DNA from: Pleurocapsa sp. FMAR1
Lineage (GTDB): Bacteria > Cyanobacteriota > Cyanobacteriia > Cyanobacteriales > Xenococcaceae
Length of the DNA stretch: 64,000 nucleotides
NCBI RefSeq assembly: GCF_963665995.1
Contig: NZ_OY762512.1
Coordinates: 1,612,001 to 1,676,000 of the forward strand
Direction of reading: 5' to 3'
Shown here piece after piece: positions 8,871-17,627 of this stretch (position 1 is the first letter of the stretch; every line of letters begins with the position of its first letter). The notes below the pieces were generated by a model that had not been told where the DNA came from, did not search any database, and saw nothing but the letters and a program-made list of their open reading frames with translations. The position numbers were made by a program, and so were the translations under genes.

Positions 8871-9363
8871 AAGAAATATAAATATAAAAACAATTAACAG
8901 ATGTACACATCTGTAATCATGGAAATGCTAATCACAATACCAGCTATATTTTTATAGTTCCCCAAAATCCCCCTAGAACTAACAAAATTCTTGAATGACC
9001 AGAGAAAATTAAGCTGCTAATTATTGACTATTAGTCCGTCAAAATTGTTTTGAGGAGCAATTAGGGTAGTGAGGTGGGTCGTAGTGGAGTTTATACTCCT
9101 CCATCGCCATTATTCCTCCACCTCCTCTACCTGCAATACTTCCATCAATTCAACAAATTTTTTAGTAAGCGATCGCTCTTACAATCGCGCCTTTGTAGGG
9201 TGGGCAAAAATAATACAAGCAAATTATCGTTTCAAGAAGAGCTACGTTGCTCACCAAATCAATTGTCAACCAAAATATAATCTATGGTGGTGGGTAAAAA
9301 ATTATTCGTCACGTTCTCTGTATTTTGAAATGCCCACCCTACTAATGGGGTCTCAACAATAAA
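8871..9363. other. Long intergenic region with a repeat element in its right half
   Basis: 493 bases. The left half (to about 9180) is AT-rich with no supported gene; overlapping short ORFs near 9069-9362 have no recognisable features. The right half holds the repeat at 9184-9342. Confidence 0.55.
9184..9342 (+). repeat. Repeat element with 11-bp inverted ends; left direct repeat
   Basis: Two structures overlap. GTAGGGTGGGC (9195-9205) and its exact complement GCCCACCCTAC (9332-9342) form the ends of a MITE-like unit of about 148 bases. The first part, 9184-9262, is also a direct repeat of 10261-10335: both contain ATCGCGCCTT, CAAATTATCGTTTCAAGAA and CACCAAATCAA in order with few differences. 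A smaller GGTGGGCAT/ATGCCCACC relative lies at 46744-46806. Confidence 0.8.
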
Positions 9364-10287
9364 CTAGCCGACACCATTGGCATCATGGTCGATGAGGATT
9401 GTTCCTGCGTTAGGTTTTCCCGAGTCATCGAAGCCTGTGATAGTGACTTCCGCCAATTGTCCTTTGGGTAAGTCGGTTATTTGGAAATCTATGTCTAGAG
9501 AAGCTTCAGATTGGAGTAAGTCTGACCAAATATTAGTTGCGCTATTATTGAGAACATTAATTATTTCTGGTGTTGAATTATGGTTTGGAAAATCACCGCT
9601 GAAGACTTGTTGGTCAGGTACGACGATGGGGAACGTAACTTTGCTGGAATCAAGCTGATTTATTCCTACGGTGCGCCCACTCATTACTCTGGAATCGACC
9701 TCAAGGGAATTGTTTTGAGGGATATTAATCTGAGGGGAGCTTATTTCGAGGAAATTAGTATGGTCGGAATTGATTTTACTTGTGCTGACTTGGGAGGAGT
9801 TTTCATGCACTGCTGCAATGTCTCTAACGCTATTATTCGTGATGCCAACCTCTGCGCTGCTAGCTTGGTTGGAAGTTCCTTCCATTACACTGATTTCCAC
9901 GGGACTTCGATGAGCTACATGAACGCCAGCCTGGCTGAATTTAGAGAAGCTAAGATGGGGATTCCTTTTGAGGAAGCTATCCTCGCCAACACCAAATTCC
10001 AAGGGGCTGATATCAGCAGCGGTATGATTTGTCGCGGTTGGAATTTGATTTGGAATACCGTTATGCCAGATGGAACTATTGTGAAGGGTCCTCAGTGGGG
10101 AAATGGTCGTGATTCCAGTTGAGTACAATTCTTCATCTGTAATAGCCATCAAAGGACTGCTGGGATTGGATGAATTATCAATTAAATTGAGTTTTGCTTC
10201 AATATCCTCAATACTTTGATTTTCAATTGCATCTTGAATCTCGCTAGGGATATTAGAGCGATCGCGCCTTCGTAGGGCAAAAAACAA
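9364..10287 (-). pseudogene. Open minus-strand frame with two plausible protein ends around an antisense gene; probable decayed gene
   Basis: A continuous 307-codon frame. Its first 55 or so codons (IPSEIQDAIENQSIEDIEA, SPLMAITDEELYS) and its last 60 (DIDFQITDLPKGQLAEVTIT, GKPNAGTILIDHDANGVG) read like ordinary protein. The latter resembles, from memory, the start of a repeated calcium-protease/cadherin-type module in cyanobacterial exoproteins and stops abruptly after NGVG. The middle (about 180 codons) is the complement of the pentapeptide-repeat gene at 9580-10122 and looks like low-complexity antisense. The simplest reading is an exoprotein gene that was interrupted and shortened, or two unrelated remnants joined. 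A functional antisense pair cannot be excluded. Confidence 0.4.
9580..10122 (+). CDS. Pentapeptide-repeat protein
   Basis: A 180-residue protein whose central part (about 38-145) is a run of A(D/N)LXX-like units, for example GIDLKGIVLRDINLRGAYF, CADLGGVFM, RDANLCAASLVG and AILANTKFQGADI. These predict a right-handed quadrilateral beta-helix. There is no signal peptide. Pentapeptide proteins are very common in cyanobacteria and mostly of unknown function. The N-terminal stretch (VWKITAEDLLVRYDDGERNF) is non-repetitive. Codons end in C or G more often than in neighbouring genes, hinting at a different origin. The gene lies wholly inside and opposite to an open minus-strand frame, within a segment bounded by direct repeats at 9184-9262 and 10261-10335. 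Confidence 0.72.
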   Translation: MVWKITAEDLLVRYDDGERNFAGIKLIYSYGAPTHYSGIDLKGIVLRDINLRGAYFEEISMVGIDFTCADLGGVFMHCCNVSNAIIRDANLCAASLVGSSFHYTDFHGTSMSYMNASLAEFREAKMGIPFEEAILANTKFQGADISSGMICRGWNLIWNTVMPDGTIVKGPQWGNGRDSS

Positions 10288-10335
10288 CTAGAGCAAATTA
10301 TCGTTTCAAGAATAGCTCGTTGCCCACCAAATCAA
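10261..10335 (+). repeat. Right direct repeat flanking the pentapeptide segment
   Basis: About 75 bases in the same orientation as 9184-9262, with shared blocks ATCGCGCCTT, CAAATTATCGTTTCAAGAA and CACCAAATCAA. The pair encloses about 1 kb containing the pentapeptide gene. The left part overlaps the first codons of the minus-strand frame. Confidence 0.78.
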
Positions 10336-10354
10336 CCCATCATCTAAACTGCTG

Positions 10355-11182
10355 CTATGATTTCCATGATGTTAAGGGCGGAGTTTGAAGTAGAGCTTCA
10401 CTTAAACTGTCATGAATCAAACTATTAGTAGCTAAAATACGACCAGAACTAATATCTAAAGGACTACCATCGTAGGCTGTAATTTTGCCTCCCGCTTCGG
10501 CTAAAATCACAATTCCTGCTGCCATATCCCAAGGCTGAATACCTCTTTCCCAATATCCATCTAATCTACCGCAGGCAACCCCTGCCAAATCCATTGAAGC
10601 ACAGCCAAGGCGACGCACTCCTTGGGTTAAATGAGTTAGATGACAAAATTCAGCATAGTTATTGTCACTGGTTTCTCGGCGATCGTAAGCAAAGCCAGTA
10701 ATCAGAAGGCTTTTGCTTAATTCTTTAGTAGCAGAAACTTTGATTGGGCGACGATTACAGGTTGCTCCCAAACCTTTAGCAGCGCGAAATAGTTCATCAC
10801 TAAAAGGATTATAAACTGCGCCTACACAAGGAATTCCCTCGATCATTAATCCCACAGAAGTTGCTGCCATTGGCAAACCATGAGCATAGTTAGTTGTTCC
10901 GTCTAGAGGATCGATCGCCCAAAGATATTCGCTATCGGCATTCCCTAATGATCCTGACTCTTCTGCCAATATTTGATGATTTGGCAAGTGTCGTTTCAAT
11001 ACTTTTAAAACTGCTGCTTCTGCTAGCTTATCGGCTTCGGTGACCAAATCTCCTGGACGACCTTTTTCTTGAATATCAGTTAATTTACCCCAACGTTCTT
11101 TTAATACCGCTCCCGCAGCTAAGACTGATTCGGTAGCAACATCTAAAAATATTTGTAGTTGTTCTGGGGAAGGTTGAGTCAT
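10355..11182 (-). CDS. Inositol monophosphatase family protein
   Basis: A Mg-dependent, Li-sensitive type sugar-phosphate phosphatase of 275 residues, the usual length. The metal-binding and catalytic motifs are complete: LAEESG (Glu), WAIDPLDGTTNYAHG (the two Asp and Gly-Thr motif) and WDMAAGIVILAEAGG near the C-terminus. Family members hydrolyse inositol-1-phosphate, and some act on histidinol phosphate or other substrates; the sequence does not decide between them. The start codon overlaps the stop of the upstream SNase-like gene (ATGA arrangement), so the two are likely translationally coupled in one transcript. Confidence 0.92.
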   Translation of the reverse strand: MTQPSPEQLQIFLDVATESVLAAGAVLKERWGKLTDIQEKGRPGDLVTEADKLAEAAVLKVLKRHLPNHQILAEESGSLGNADSEYLWAIDPLDGTTNYAHGLPMAATSVGLMIEGIPCVGAVYNPFSDELFRAAKGLGATCNRRPIKVSATKELSKSLLITGFAYDRRETSDNNYAEFCHLTHLTQGVRRLGCASMDLAGVACGRLDGYWERGIQPWDMAAGIVILAEAGGKITAYDGSPLDISSGRILATNSLIHDSLSEALLQTPPLTSWKS

Positions 11183-11688
11183 TGTTTAAGATTTGAGCGA
11201 AATTGATTAGGAGTGTAGCGCATAGCCTGCTTCGGATTCCAGATTCCGTAACCCATTAAGCGAGCATATTCTTGAGCGTCTATAAGCAGCTTACTATATG
11301 AATGGTTATATCTGGTGTTTGCCAATACACTACCGTCTTTAACTAGCTCTTGACTAACTAAAGTTTTGGCTTGCCACACATGAGCATTGAGACGATTGAA
11401 GCTGTCTTGCTGTGAGGTTTCCATCTCTAATTTAATTGGCAATCCTGTTACTAGCTTAGATAATTTCTGCTGTGCCGTTTTTCCCCAAGGAGACTGACGA
11501 AAATCGGGGGCATCAATACCTACAATTCTTACCTGAGCGACTTCTGAAGTTCCTGCTAACATAACTTCAATAGTTTGACCACTAACTACCCGCATTACTT
11601 TTGCAGAGATTAAATTAGTCTGGTTAGGTTGAAAATTACAGCCAAACAATAATATTGAACAACAGCAAACAGTCATTACTTTAAACAT
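11179..11688 (-). CDS. SNase-like (thermonuclease-fold) lipoprotein
   Basis: About 169 residues from the ATG at 11688. I prefer this over upstream starts because it opens a lipoprotein signal, MFKVMTVCCCSILLFGC, ending in a lipobox Cys. The OB-fold nuclease domain follows: VMRVVSGQTIEVML, RIVGIDAPD, SPWGKTAQQKL and DSFNRLNAHVW. Compared with staphylococcal nuclease, the first metal-binding Asp (usually VxDGDT) is Gln, and the Glu after the GIDAP motif is Asp; Arg residues near both active-site positions remain. Cyanobacterial homologues with SGQT are, I think, common. Activity may be weak or altered. Coupled to the downstream inositol-phosphatase gene by a 4-base overlap. Confidence 0.82.
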   Translation of the reverse strand: MFKVMTVCCCSILLFGCNFQPNQTNLISAKVMRVVSGQTIEVMLAGTSEVAQVRIVGIDAPDFRQSPWGKTAQQKLSKLVTGLPIKLEMETSQQDSFNRLNAHVWQAKTLVSQELVKDGSVLANTRYNHSYSKLLIDAQEYARLMGYGIWNPKQAMRYTPNQFRSNLKQ

Positions 11689-11776
11689 CAAACACTTATC
11701 ATCAAACATTTTTAAGTCAAATATTTCAGTATTCTTTTTTAGCGCAGATTTATGAGTCTCAGAATTTATCAATAGT

Positions 11777-12030
11777 ACGCCTAATGTGAATTTAAAAAAT
11801 GCTTATTCTCGCTTCTAAATGAAATTGGTCTGTAAAAACCATTACTGAATATTGGGGGACTAGCCCCCCAAACCCAAGGTGCTGTGGGGCGAATGCATTC
11901 GCCCCTTTATAAGCGCCGTCCCATTGGGGACGTTACGCCCTCCCCAAGCCCCTGACGTAAACATTAACCTTGATTTTCTATCATATTAACTAGAGTCTTA
12001 TTATTAAAAAGGTTAATTCACATCAAACGT
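11777..12030 (+). mobile_element. 254-bp MITE with 16-bp terminal inverted repeats and ATAGT target duplication
   Basis: Left end ACGCCTAATGTGAATT (11777-11792) and right end AATTCACATCAAACGT (12015-12030) are inverted repeats with three mismatches. ATAGT occurs directly outside both ends (11772-11776 and 12031-12035), a 5-base target duplication. Inside are a hairpin TTGGGGGACTAGCCCCCCAA, the 20-base palindrome GGGGCGAATGCATTCGCCCC split by one copy junction, and CCCTCCCCAAGCCCC. It encodes nothing. The element at 40468-42410 has the same ends and the same inner palindrome. Confidence 0.85.
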
Positions 12031-12042
12031 ATAGTAGTAAAA

Positions 12043-13203
12043 CTAATTTATGTTTGATTCTTTGTAACGTTCTACTGCTAGATTGATTAAGTTATCAACT
12101 AGTTGGGGAAAAGTAACTCCACTGTGCGCCCAAAGTCGGGGATACATACTGGTAGCAGTAAAGCCGGGGATTGTGTTGATTTCATTGATAAAAACTTCTC
12201 CCGTTTCTTCTACGTAGAAAAAATCAACTCTAGCTAATCCTGCTGCATCTACGGCTAAAAATGCCTTGATTGCCATTTCTTGTATTTGAGAAGCTACAGC
12301 ATCAGGAAGATTGGCAGGAATATGTAGCTGTGCCGCACCTTCGGTGTATTTAGTTTCATAATCGTAAAAGTCACTTTCAAAGGTAATTTCTCCCACTACC
12401 GAAACTTTAGGATTATCGTTACCTAATACAGCACATTCGACTTCTCTGGCGGTTACTCCTGCTTCGACGACAATACGACGATCGTAGCTAGCAGCATTAT
12501 CTAAAGCTTTTTCTAGTTCCCCACGCGATCGCACTTTGGCAATTCCCACCGATGAACCCAGATTAGCAGGTTTGACAAAACAAGGATAATCCAGCTTTGC
12601 TTCAATATCGTCGCAGAGTTTGGGGAAACGATGCGACCCCGCGTCGCCGTCAGGCGCAAGGGAACGCGCATCGGAACAGGGATTAGAATATATTTGCGCT
12701 CTGTTGACCGCCACGTATTTTACCTGGGGCAATTCTGCTTGAGTGAACGCCATTTTCATGGCAATCTTATCCATGCCCAAAGCCGAACCTAATACCCCCG
12801 AACCAACAAAGGGAACCTTCATCAGGCTTAGTAAACCCTGCACCGTACCATCTTCGCCATTAGGGCCATGAAGAATGGGAAACCAGACATCTATCTCTGA
12901 ATAACTAGTATTTTGTCCTGCGGGGGTTAGAGAAGAAAACCCTGTAGAGGTTAGCTTATCTTCGCTCTTAGCAACGTTAGTTTCTGCTTCTGTTAAGAGC
13001 AAAGGCTCTCCTGACTCTAATACCTGTTGAGCGAGGTTACTAGGTTGCCATGTACCGTCTTTATCGATATATACAGGTAGGATATCGTATTTAGCTTGAT
13101 TATCCCCTGCTTTTAAAGCTGAAGCGATCGCTCTGGCTGAAGCGATAGAAACTTCATGTTCTCCAGAGCAACCGCCAAACAATAAACCAATTTGTTTTAC
13201 CAT
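12043..13203 (-). CDS. ddl: D-alanine--D-alanine ligase
   Basis: ATP-grasp ligase that makes the D-Ala-D-Ala dipeptide for peptidoglycan. The ATG at 13203 ([19 protein letters not shown]) is the start; a GTG seven codons upstream is in frame but adds non-conserved residues. Motifs: [68 protein letters not shown] and the metal-binding end [19 protein letters not shown]. Length is 386 residues, about 16-18 more than usual for cyanobacteria. The excess is [16 protein letters not shown], placed between YSNPC and FPKLCDD, and is encoded by an inserted repeat. All catalytic motifs are intact, so the enzyme is probably active. Confidence 0.95.
   Translation of the reverse strand: MVKQIGLLFGGCSGEHEVSIASARAIASALKAGDNQAKYDILPVYIDKDGTWQPSNLAQQVLESGEPLLLTEAETNVAKSEDKLTSTGFSSLTPAGQNTSYSEIDVWFPILHGPNGEDGTVQGLLSLMKVPFVGSGVLGSALGMDKIAMKMAFTQAELPQVKYVAVNRAQIYSNPCSDARSLAPDGDAGSHRFPKLCDDIEAKLDYPCFVKPANLGSSVGIAKVRSRGELEKALDNAASYDRRIVVEAGVTAREVECAVLGNDNPKVSVVGEITFESDFYDYETKYTEGAAQLHIPANLPDAVASQIQEMAIKAFLAVDAAGLARVDFFYVEETGEVFINEINTIPGFTATSMYPRLWAHSGVTFPQLVDNLINLAVERYKESNIN
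12629..12676. repeat. 48-bp palindromic repeat inserted in frame inside ddl
   Basis: The segment starts CGATGCG and ends CGCATCG (inverted), and its core GCGTCGCCGTCAGGCGCAAG matches the ends of the repeats at 2051-2078 and 35092-35120. It adds 16 codons to ddl without shifting the frame. Confidence 0.85.
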
Positions 13204-13286
13204 GTCATATCCCCAAAATCTCACCAGTAATGCTACATCATCTCTGGGTTTTTGGTTAGATACTTGAGGTATTTGTTTTTAAAAGA

Positions 13287-13808
13287 TTATCTGCCAAGGT
13301 AACGGGATGCCATTCTCATTGCATCTCTCATATCTACATCACCGTCACCATCAGAATCTAAAAATGCGCTGGCAATTGAATTATTTCCCTGCATATTGCT
13401 TTTACTATTGCCAGTTTTTAACAAATTTAGGACTAAAGGAACTAAAATCGGCAGCATTGATTGAATTGTTCCTGCATTTAAACCAGTACGACTAGTAATT
13501 TGCTGAATCATACCCTCTAGCTGAGAACTATTAAATAAAGTTGATAAAACTTGCGAATTTGCTCTAGTACCGCCAAATTGATTGATAATTTGATTTACTT
13601 GAGAGGCACCGCCATGATTACGTTTTTCTCTCAAAGCGGACTTAGTGTGGTTACCCACGATAGACATGGCTGATTCTACTGCATCTGGACTGGCTTGATT
13701 ATTGCCGCTTAGTTGCTTTACCGTATCTAGTATTGAGCCAAGCTGATTAGTGCTGGCTTCTTTTTGGGGATCGTCGATCGCGCTTAAAATTTGATTAAAA
13801 ATGCTCAT
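13287..13808 (-). CDS. DUF937-family protein with C-terminal EF-hand-like motif
   Basis: A 173-residue cytosolic protein. The N-terminal part (MSIFNQILSAIDDPQKEAS) and the helical middle, with SQVNQIINQFGG and TRTGLNAGTIQSMLPILVPLVLNLL split by a loop, fit the DUF937/YidB family of unknown function. The last 20 residues carry DSDGDGDVDMRDAM, a single calcium-binding EF-hand/dockerin-like loop with Asp at the expected positions. Calcium binding is a plausible inference; the role is unknown. It lies downstream of a DUF423 gene on the same strand. Confidence 0.78.
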   Translation of the reverse strand: MSIFNQILSAIDDPQKEASTNQLGSILDTVKQLSGNNQASPDAVESAMSIVGNHTKSALREKRNHGGASQVNQIINQFGGTRANSQVLSTLFNSSQLEGMIQQITSRTGLNAGTIQSMLPILVPLVLNLLKTGNSKSNMQGNNSIASAFLDSDGDGDVDMRDAMRMASRYLGR

Positions 13809-13879
13809 CTTGTTTGATTTGAATTCCTACTTACTTTTCTAAATTATTATCTAAATTAGGAGTATTAAAAACATATTCT

Positions 13880-14257
13880 TTACTCAAATCTCCAGGCTGC
13901 CACTCCTAAACAAGCCCAACCAACAATAAACGCCACGCCACCCAAAGGTGTAATCGCACCAAGCCATTTAACTCCGCTTAAGCTTAGGGCATACAGGCTA
14001 CCAGAAAATAGCACTATTCCCGTAGTAAAAGCATATCCCGCTGCTATTAAAAAAACAGATTCTGTAGATAAACGAGTCAGCAGCAATGCCACTAAAATTA
14101 GAGCCAGAGCATGATACATCTGATATTTTGTACCAGTTTCCCAGATCTCTAAGGCGCGCTCACTCAATCTGTCTTTGAGGGCATGACTAGCAAATGCCCC
14201 TAAAATTACGGATATACCCCCCAATGCTGCTGCGATCGCCAAAAAAATTCGAGCCAC
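13880..14257 (-). CDS. DUF423-family small membrane protein
   Basis: 125 residues with four predicted membrane helices. The family signature is at the start (LGAFASHALKDRLSERALEIWETG) followed by YQMYHALALILVALL and GSLYALSL near the end. DUF423 proteins (YgdD-like) are widespread inner-membrane proteins of unknown function. ATG at 14257. Confidence 0.88.
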   Translation of the reverse strand: MARIFLAIAAALGGISVILGAFASHALKDRLSERALEIWETGTKYQMYHALALILVALLLTRLSTESVFLIAAGYAFTTGIVLFSGSLYALSLSGVKWLGAITPLGGVAFIVGWACLGVAAWRFE

Positions 14258-14461
14258 AATTGTTTTCCTTTAGTTACTTACAAATTATATAATCTGACAA
14301 CATTAACTTTGTTGAGAAAAATTAAAGTCTTACGGATAAAATAAGAATAATATAACCCTTCTTCACAATCTTGATTTTAGTAACGTCGATGACTTCAGGA
14401 AAGTCTTATTTGGGCTAATTTCAAATATATTATCTTTATTTAATTTAATCTAGGAAAATTT

Positions 14462-15604
14462 ATGACAGCTACATTTTGTGAGTATAAGCCAGGTTTAGAA
14501 GGTATTCCAGCGACAAAATCTAGTATTAGCTCTGTTGATGGTCAAAAAGGAATTTTAGAATATCGCGGTATTGCGATCGAAGAATTAACTAAACAAGGTA
14601 GTTTTTTAGAAACGGCGTACTTACTTATTTGGGGCAAACTACCTAGCGAACAACAGCTTGAAGAATTCCAGACTGAAATTATATATCATCGTCGAATTAA
14701 ATATCGGATTCGGGATATGATGAAATGTTTTCCTGAGACTGGACATCCGATGGATGCACTACAAACATCAGCAGCAGCCTTAGGTTTATTTTATGCTCGA
14801 CGCGCCTTAGACGATCCTGAATATATTAGACGAGCGGTAGTACGTATTCTGGCTAAGATTCCGACTATGGTGGCTGCATTTCACCAGATGCGTCGGGGAA
14901 ATGATGCCATTAAACCCAACGATAACCTTGATTATGCAGCCAACTTTTTATATATGCTGACGGAGAAAAAACCCCATCCCCTAGAAGCCAAAGTCTTTGA
15001 TGTCTGTTTAACACTGCACGCAGAACATACAATTAATGCCTCAACTTTTTCGGCTATGGTAACGGCTTCGACTCTTACCGATCCTTACGCGGTAGTTGCT
15101 TCGGCAGTAGGAACTTTGGCTGGACCACTTCACGGAGGAGCAAATGAAGAAGTATTGTTGATGTTAGAAGATATTGGTTCAATGGATAATGTTCAGCCCT
15201 ATGTAGAAAATTTGATAGCCAACAAGCATAAAATTATGGGTTTTGGGCATCGAGTTTATAAGGTAAAAGATCCTAGAGCCAAGATATTACAAGAGTTAGC
15301 CGAACAGCTATTCGACGCAACTGGACACGATCGCTATTATGATTTAGCTTTAGAACTAGAAAGGGTAATTGAGACAAAATTAGGACACAAAGGTATATAC
15401 CCTAACGTGGATTTTTATTCTGGTTTAGTTTACCGCAAGCTAGGCATCCCTGACGATCTGTTTACGCCTATTTTTGCGATCGCTCGTGTGGCTGGCTGGC
15501 TAGCACACTGGAAGGAACAGCTTGCTGTAAATAGAATTTTTCGCCCTACCCAAATTTATACAGGGGAACATAATTCTCCCTATATTCCCATGGCAGAAAG
15601 ATAG
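14462..15604 (+). CDS. gltA: Citrate synthase
   Basis: Condenses acetyl-CoA and oxaloacetate to citrate, the entry to the cyanobacterial TCA route and nitrogen assimilation through 2-oxoglutarate. At 380 residues it is the shorter type found in Gram-positive bacteria and cyanobacteria. Family motifs: KGILEYRGIAIEEL near the N-terminus, LHAEHTINASTF (catalytic His region), GPLHGGANEEV, GFGHRVYKVKDPRA (active-site His) and NVDFYSGLVY (catalytic Asp). It is followed after 59 bases by an ABC exporter on the same strand. Confidence 0.96.
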   Translation: MTATFCEYKPGLEGIPATKSSISSVDGQKGILEYRGIAIEELTKQGSFLETAYLLIWGKLPSEQQLEEFQTEIIYHRRIKYRIRDMMKCFPETGHPMDALQTSAAALGLFYARRALDDPEYIRRAVVRILAKIPTMVAAFHQMRRGNDAIKPNDNLDYAANFLYMLTEKKPHPLEAKVFDVCLTLHAEHTINASTFSAMVTASTLTDPYAVVASAVGTLAGPLHGGANEEVLLMLEDIGSMDNVQPYVENLIANKHKIMGFGHRVYKVKDPRAKILQELAEQLFDATGHDRYYDLALELERVIETKLGHKGIYPNVDFYSGLVYRKLGIPDDLFTPIFAIARVAGWLAHWKEQLAVNRIFRPTQIYTGEHNSPYIPMAER

Positions 15605-15663
15605 ACTTATATTCATCCCTTTGAATGTTGGTCAAAAGGGAAAAAGTTGTTAAGATTTGTAGC

Positions 15664-17412
15664 ATGGCACATTCAAGGCTACAGAAATTAGTCAATTACC
15701 TTCGTCCCTACTGGCGAATGGTTTTATTAGGGGGAGTCGCCCTAGTAATTGTCAATGCTTTAAAGGTTTATATTCCCCTATTAATCCGCGATAGCATCGA
15801 TCAATTGCAGGGAGAGTTTAGTTTTGATCAATTATCTCGCTCTGCATTATGGCTGCTATTTTTGTCAGCGATAATGTGGGGATTTCGGATGTATTCTCGC
15901 GTGTCTATTTTTGGCATAGGTAGACAGGTAGAATTTAGTCTTAAACAGCGAATTTTCCAACATTTACTGACCATTGAACCAGGATATTTTTCGGATAATA
16001 GATCGGGCGATCTGATTAATCGCGCTACTAGTGATGTGGATAATATTCGTCGCTTGGTAGGGTTTGCTCTGTTGAGTTTTATCAACATTATTTTCGCCTA
16101 TGCTTTCACCCTACCAGCGATGCTCAAGATTGACGTGAAGCTTAGTTTATTAGCGGTCGCCGTATATCCAGTCATGTTGATCACGGTACAGTTGTTTAGT
16201 GGCAAGATGCGAAGCTACCAACAAGATGTCCAGGTAGAACTTTCTAATTTGAGTGAGCTAATTCAAGAAGACATGAGTGGCATGGCTTTGATTAGGATTT
16301 ATGCTCAAGAAGGTCAAGAAAGATTAGCATTTAAAGAGAAGAATCAGAACTTATTAGCGGCAAATCTGAGATTAGCTAGAACTAGAAATTTTTTGTTTCC
16401 TATCATCGAAGCTATTTCTTACGTCAGCTTATTAATTCTTTTATGGTTGGGTACAGCGGCGATCGCTAATGGACAAATTACTGTGGGTGACTTTGTTGCC
16501 TTAGTTTTGTTTGTCGAAGGATTAGTATTTCCTACTGCTTTATTAGGTTTTACGATTACGGCATATCAGCAGGGAGAAGTCAGTATCGATCGAGTAGAAG
16601 CAATTACTCAAGCCGAACCCAAAATTAAAAATAGCTCCAACTCCATTATTTTGCCCTTAGAAGACATTCAGGGAGAAATTACCGCACGCAATCTTACTTA
16701 TACTTATCCAGGTACTCACAACCCTGCTCTATATGATTTAAACTTTACGATTAAGCCTGGAGAAACTGTTGCCATTGTCGGCTCAATTGGCTCTGGTAAA
16801 TCTACTCTAGCTAATGCTGTTCCCCGCTTGCTAAATATAGAGCCAGGAGAGCTATTTCTTGATAATTACGACATTACCAAGCTAGATCTAAATACTTTAA
16901 GAAAAGCGATCGCCTATGTACCTCAAGATAGCTTTTTGTTTAGCACTAGTATTAAAAATAATATTCGCTACGGTGAGCCATTGAGTGAAAGTTTGGAAGT
17001 AGAGCAAGCAGCTAAACAGGCTCAAATTCACCCAGAAATTATGTCTTTTCCGCAAGAATACGAAACCTTGGTGGGTGAGCGAGGTATTACTTTATCTGGT
17101 GGTCAAAGACAGCGTACTTCTTTGGCAAGAGCCTTATTAGAAGAAGCCAAAGTATTAATTTTAGATGATGCTCTTTCTAGTGTAGATAATGAAACTGCTA
17201 CCAGAATTCTTAATAGTTTGTCTCCTACAAGAGCTAAAAAAACGGTCATCTTTATCTCTCATCAACTATCAGCAGCGGCAATGTGCGATCGCATTTTAGT
17301 GATGGATGAAGGCAAGATTGTGCAAAATGGCACTCATGAAAGTTTGATTAAAGAATCAGGACTATATCAATCTCTGTGGCAACAGCACCAGTTAAAAGAA
17401 GTCTTGAATTAA
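15664..17412 (+). CDS. ABC exporter (fused permease and ATPase, MsbA/MdlB-like)
   Basis: A half-transporter of about 582 residues from the ATG at 15664 (MAHSRLQKLVNYLRPYW); an in-frame TTG 13 codons upstream is less likely. Six membrane helices precede a complete ATPase: Walker A VGSIGSGKST, Q-loop YVPQDSFLFS, signature LSGGQRQR, Walker B VLILDDALSS and H-loop FISHQLS. The residue after the Walker B Asp is Asp where many exporters have Glu. The substrate cannot be read from sequence. A strong terminator follows at 17477-17509, so it ends the gltA transcript or its own. Confidence 0.9.
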   Translation: MAHSRLQKLVNYLRPYWRMVLLGGVALVIVNALKVYIPLLIRDSIDQLQGEFSFDQLSRSALWLLFLSAIMWGFRMYSRVSIFGIGRQVEFSLKQRIFQHLLTIEPGYFSDNRSGDLINRATSDVDNIRRLVGFALLSFINIIFAYAFTLPAMLKIDVKLSLLAVAVYPVMLITVQLFSGKMRSYQQDVQVELSNLSELIQEDMSGMALIRIYAQEGQERLAFKEKNQNLLAANLRLARTRNFLFPIIEAISYVSLLILLWLGTAAIANGQITVGDFVALVLFVEGLVFPTALLGFTITAYQQGEVSIDRVEAITQAEPKIKNSSNSIILPLEDIQGEITARNLTYTYPGTHNPALYDLNFTIKPGETVAIVGSIGSGKSTLANAVPRLLNIEPGELFLDNYDITKLDLNTLRKAIAYVPQDSFLFSTSIKNNIRYGEPLSESLEVEQAAKQAQIHPEIMSFPQEYETLVGERGITLSGGQRQRTSLARALLEEAKVLILDDALSSVDNETATRILNSLSPTRAKKTVIFISHQLSAAAMCDRILVMDEGKIVQNGTHESLIKESGLYQSLWQQHQLKEVLN

Positions 17413-17476
17413 TTTAATTCCGATTTTCAATATTTTTTTTTTACGCTTCAATAATTTGACCAAAAATATTCCCATC

Positions 17477-17509
17477 TCCCTTATCTCGACTAGATTAGGG
17501 ATTTTTTTT
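17477..17509 (+). terminator. Rho-independent terminator after ABC exporter
   Basis: TCCCT (17477-17481) and ATCT pair with AGAT and AGGGA (17497-17501) around a CGACT loop with one mismatch, and eight T follow at 17502-17509. Confidence 0.85.
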
Positions 17510-17627
17510 GTCCATTTTGAACATTTAAGCAAAAATCGGTTTTGTCAAGGTCACTTTACAGATTGTCACAAAACTTGTTATATTCGTTTATAGAAATTAA
17601 CAAAACTAGAGTAACGGAGAAATATCT

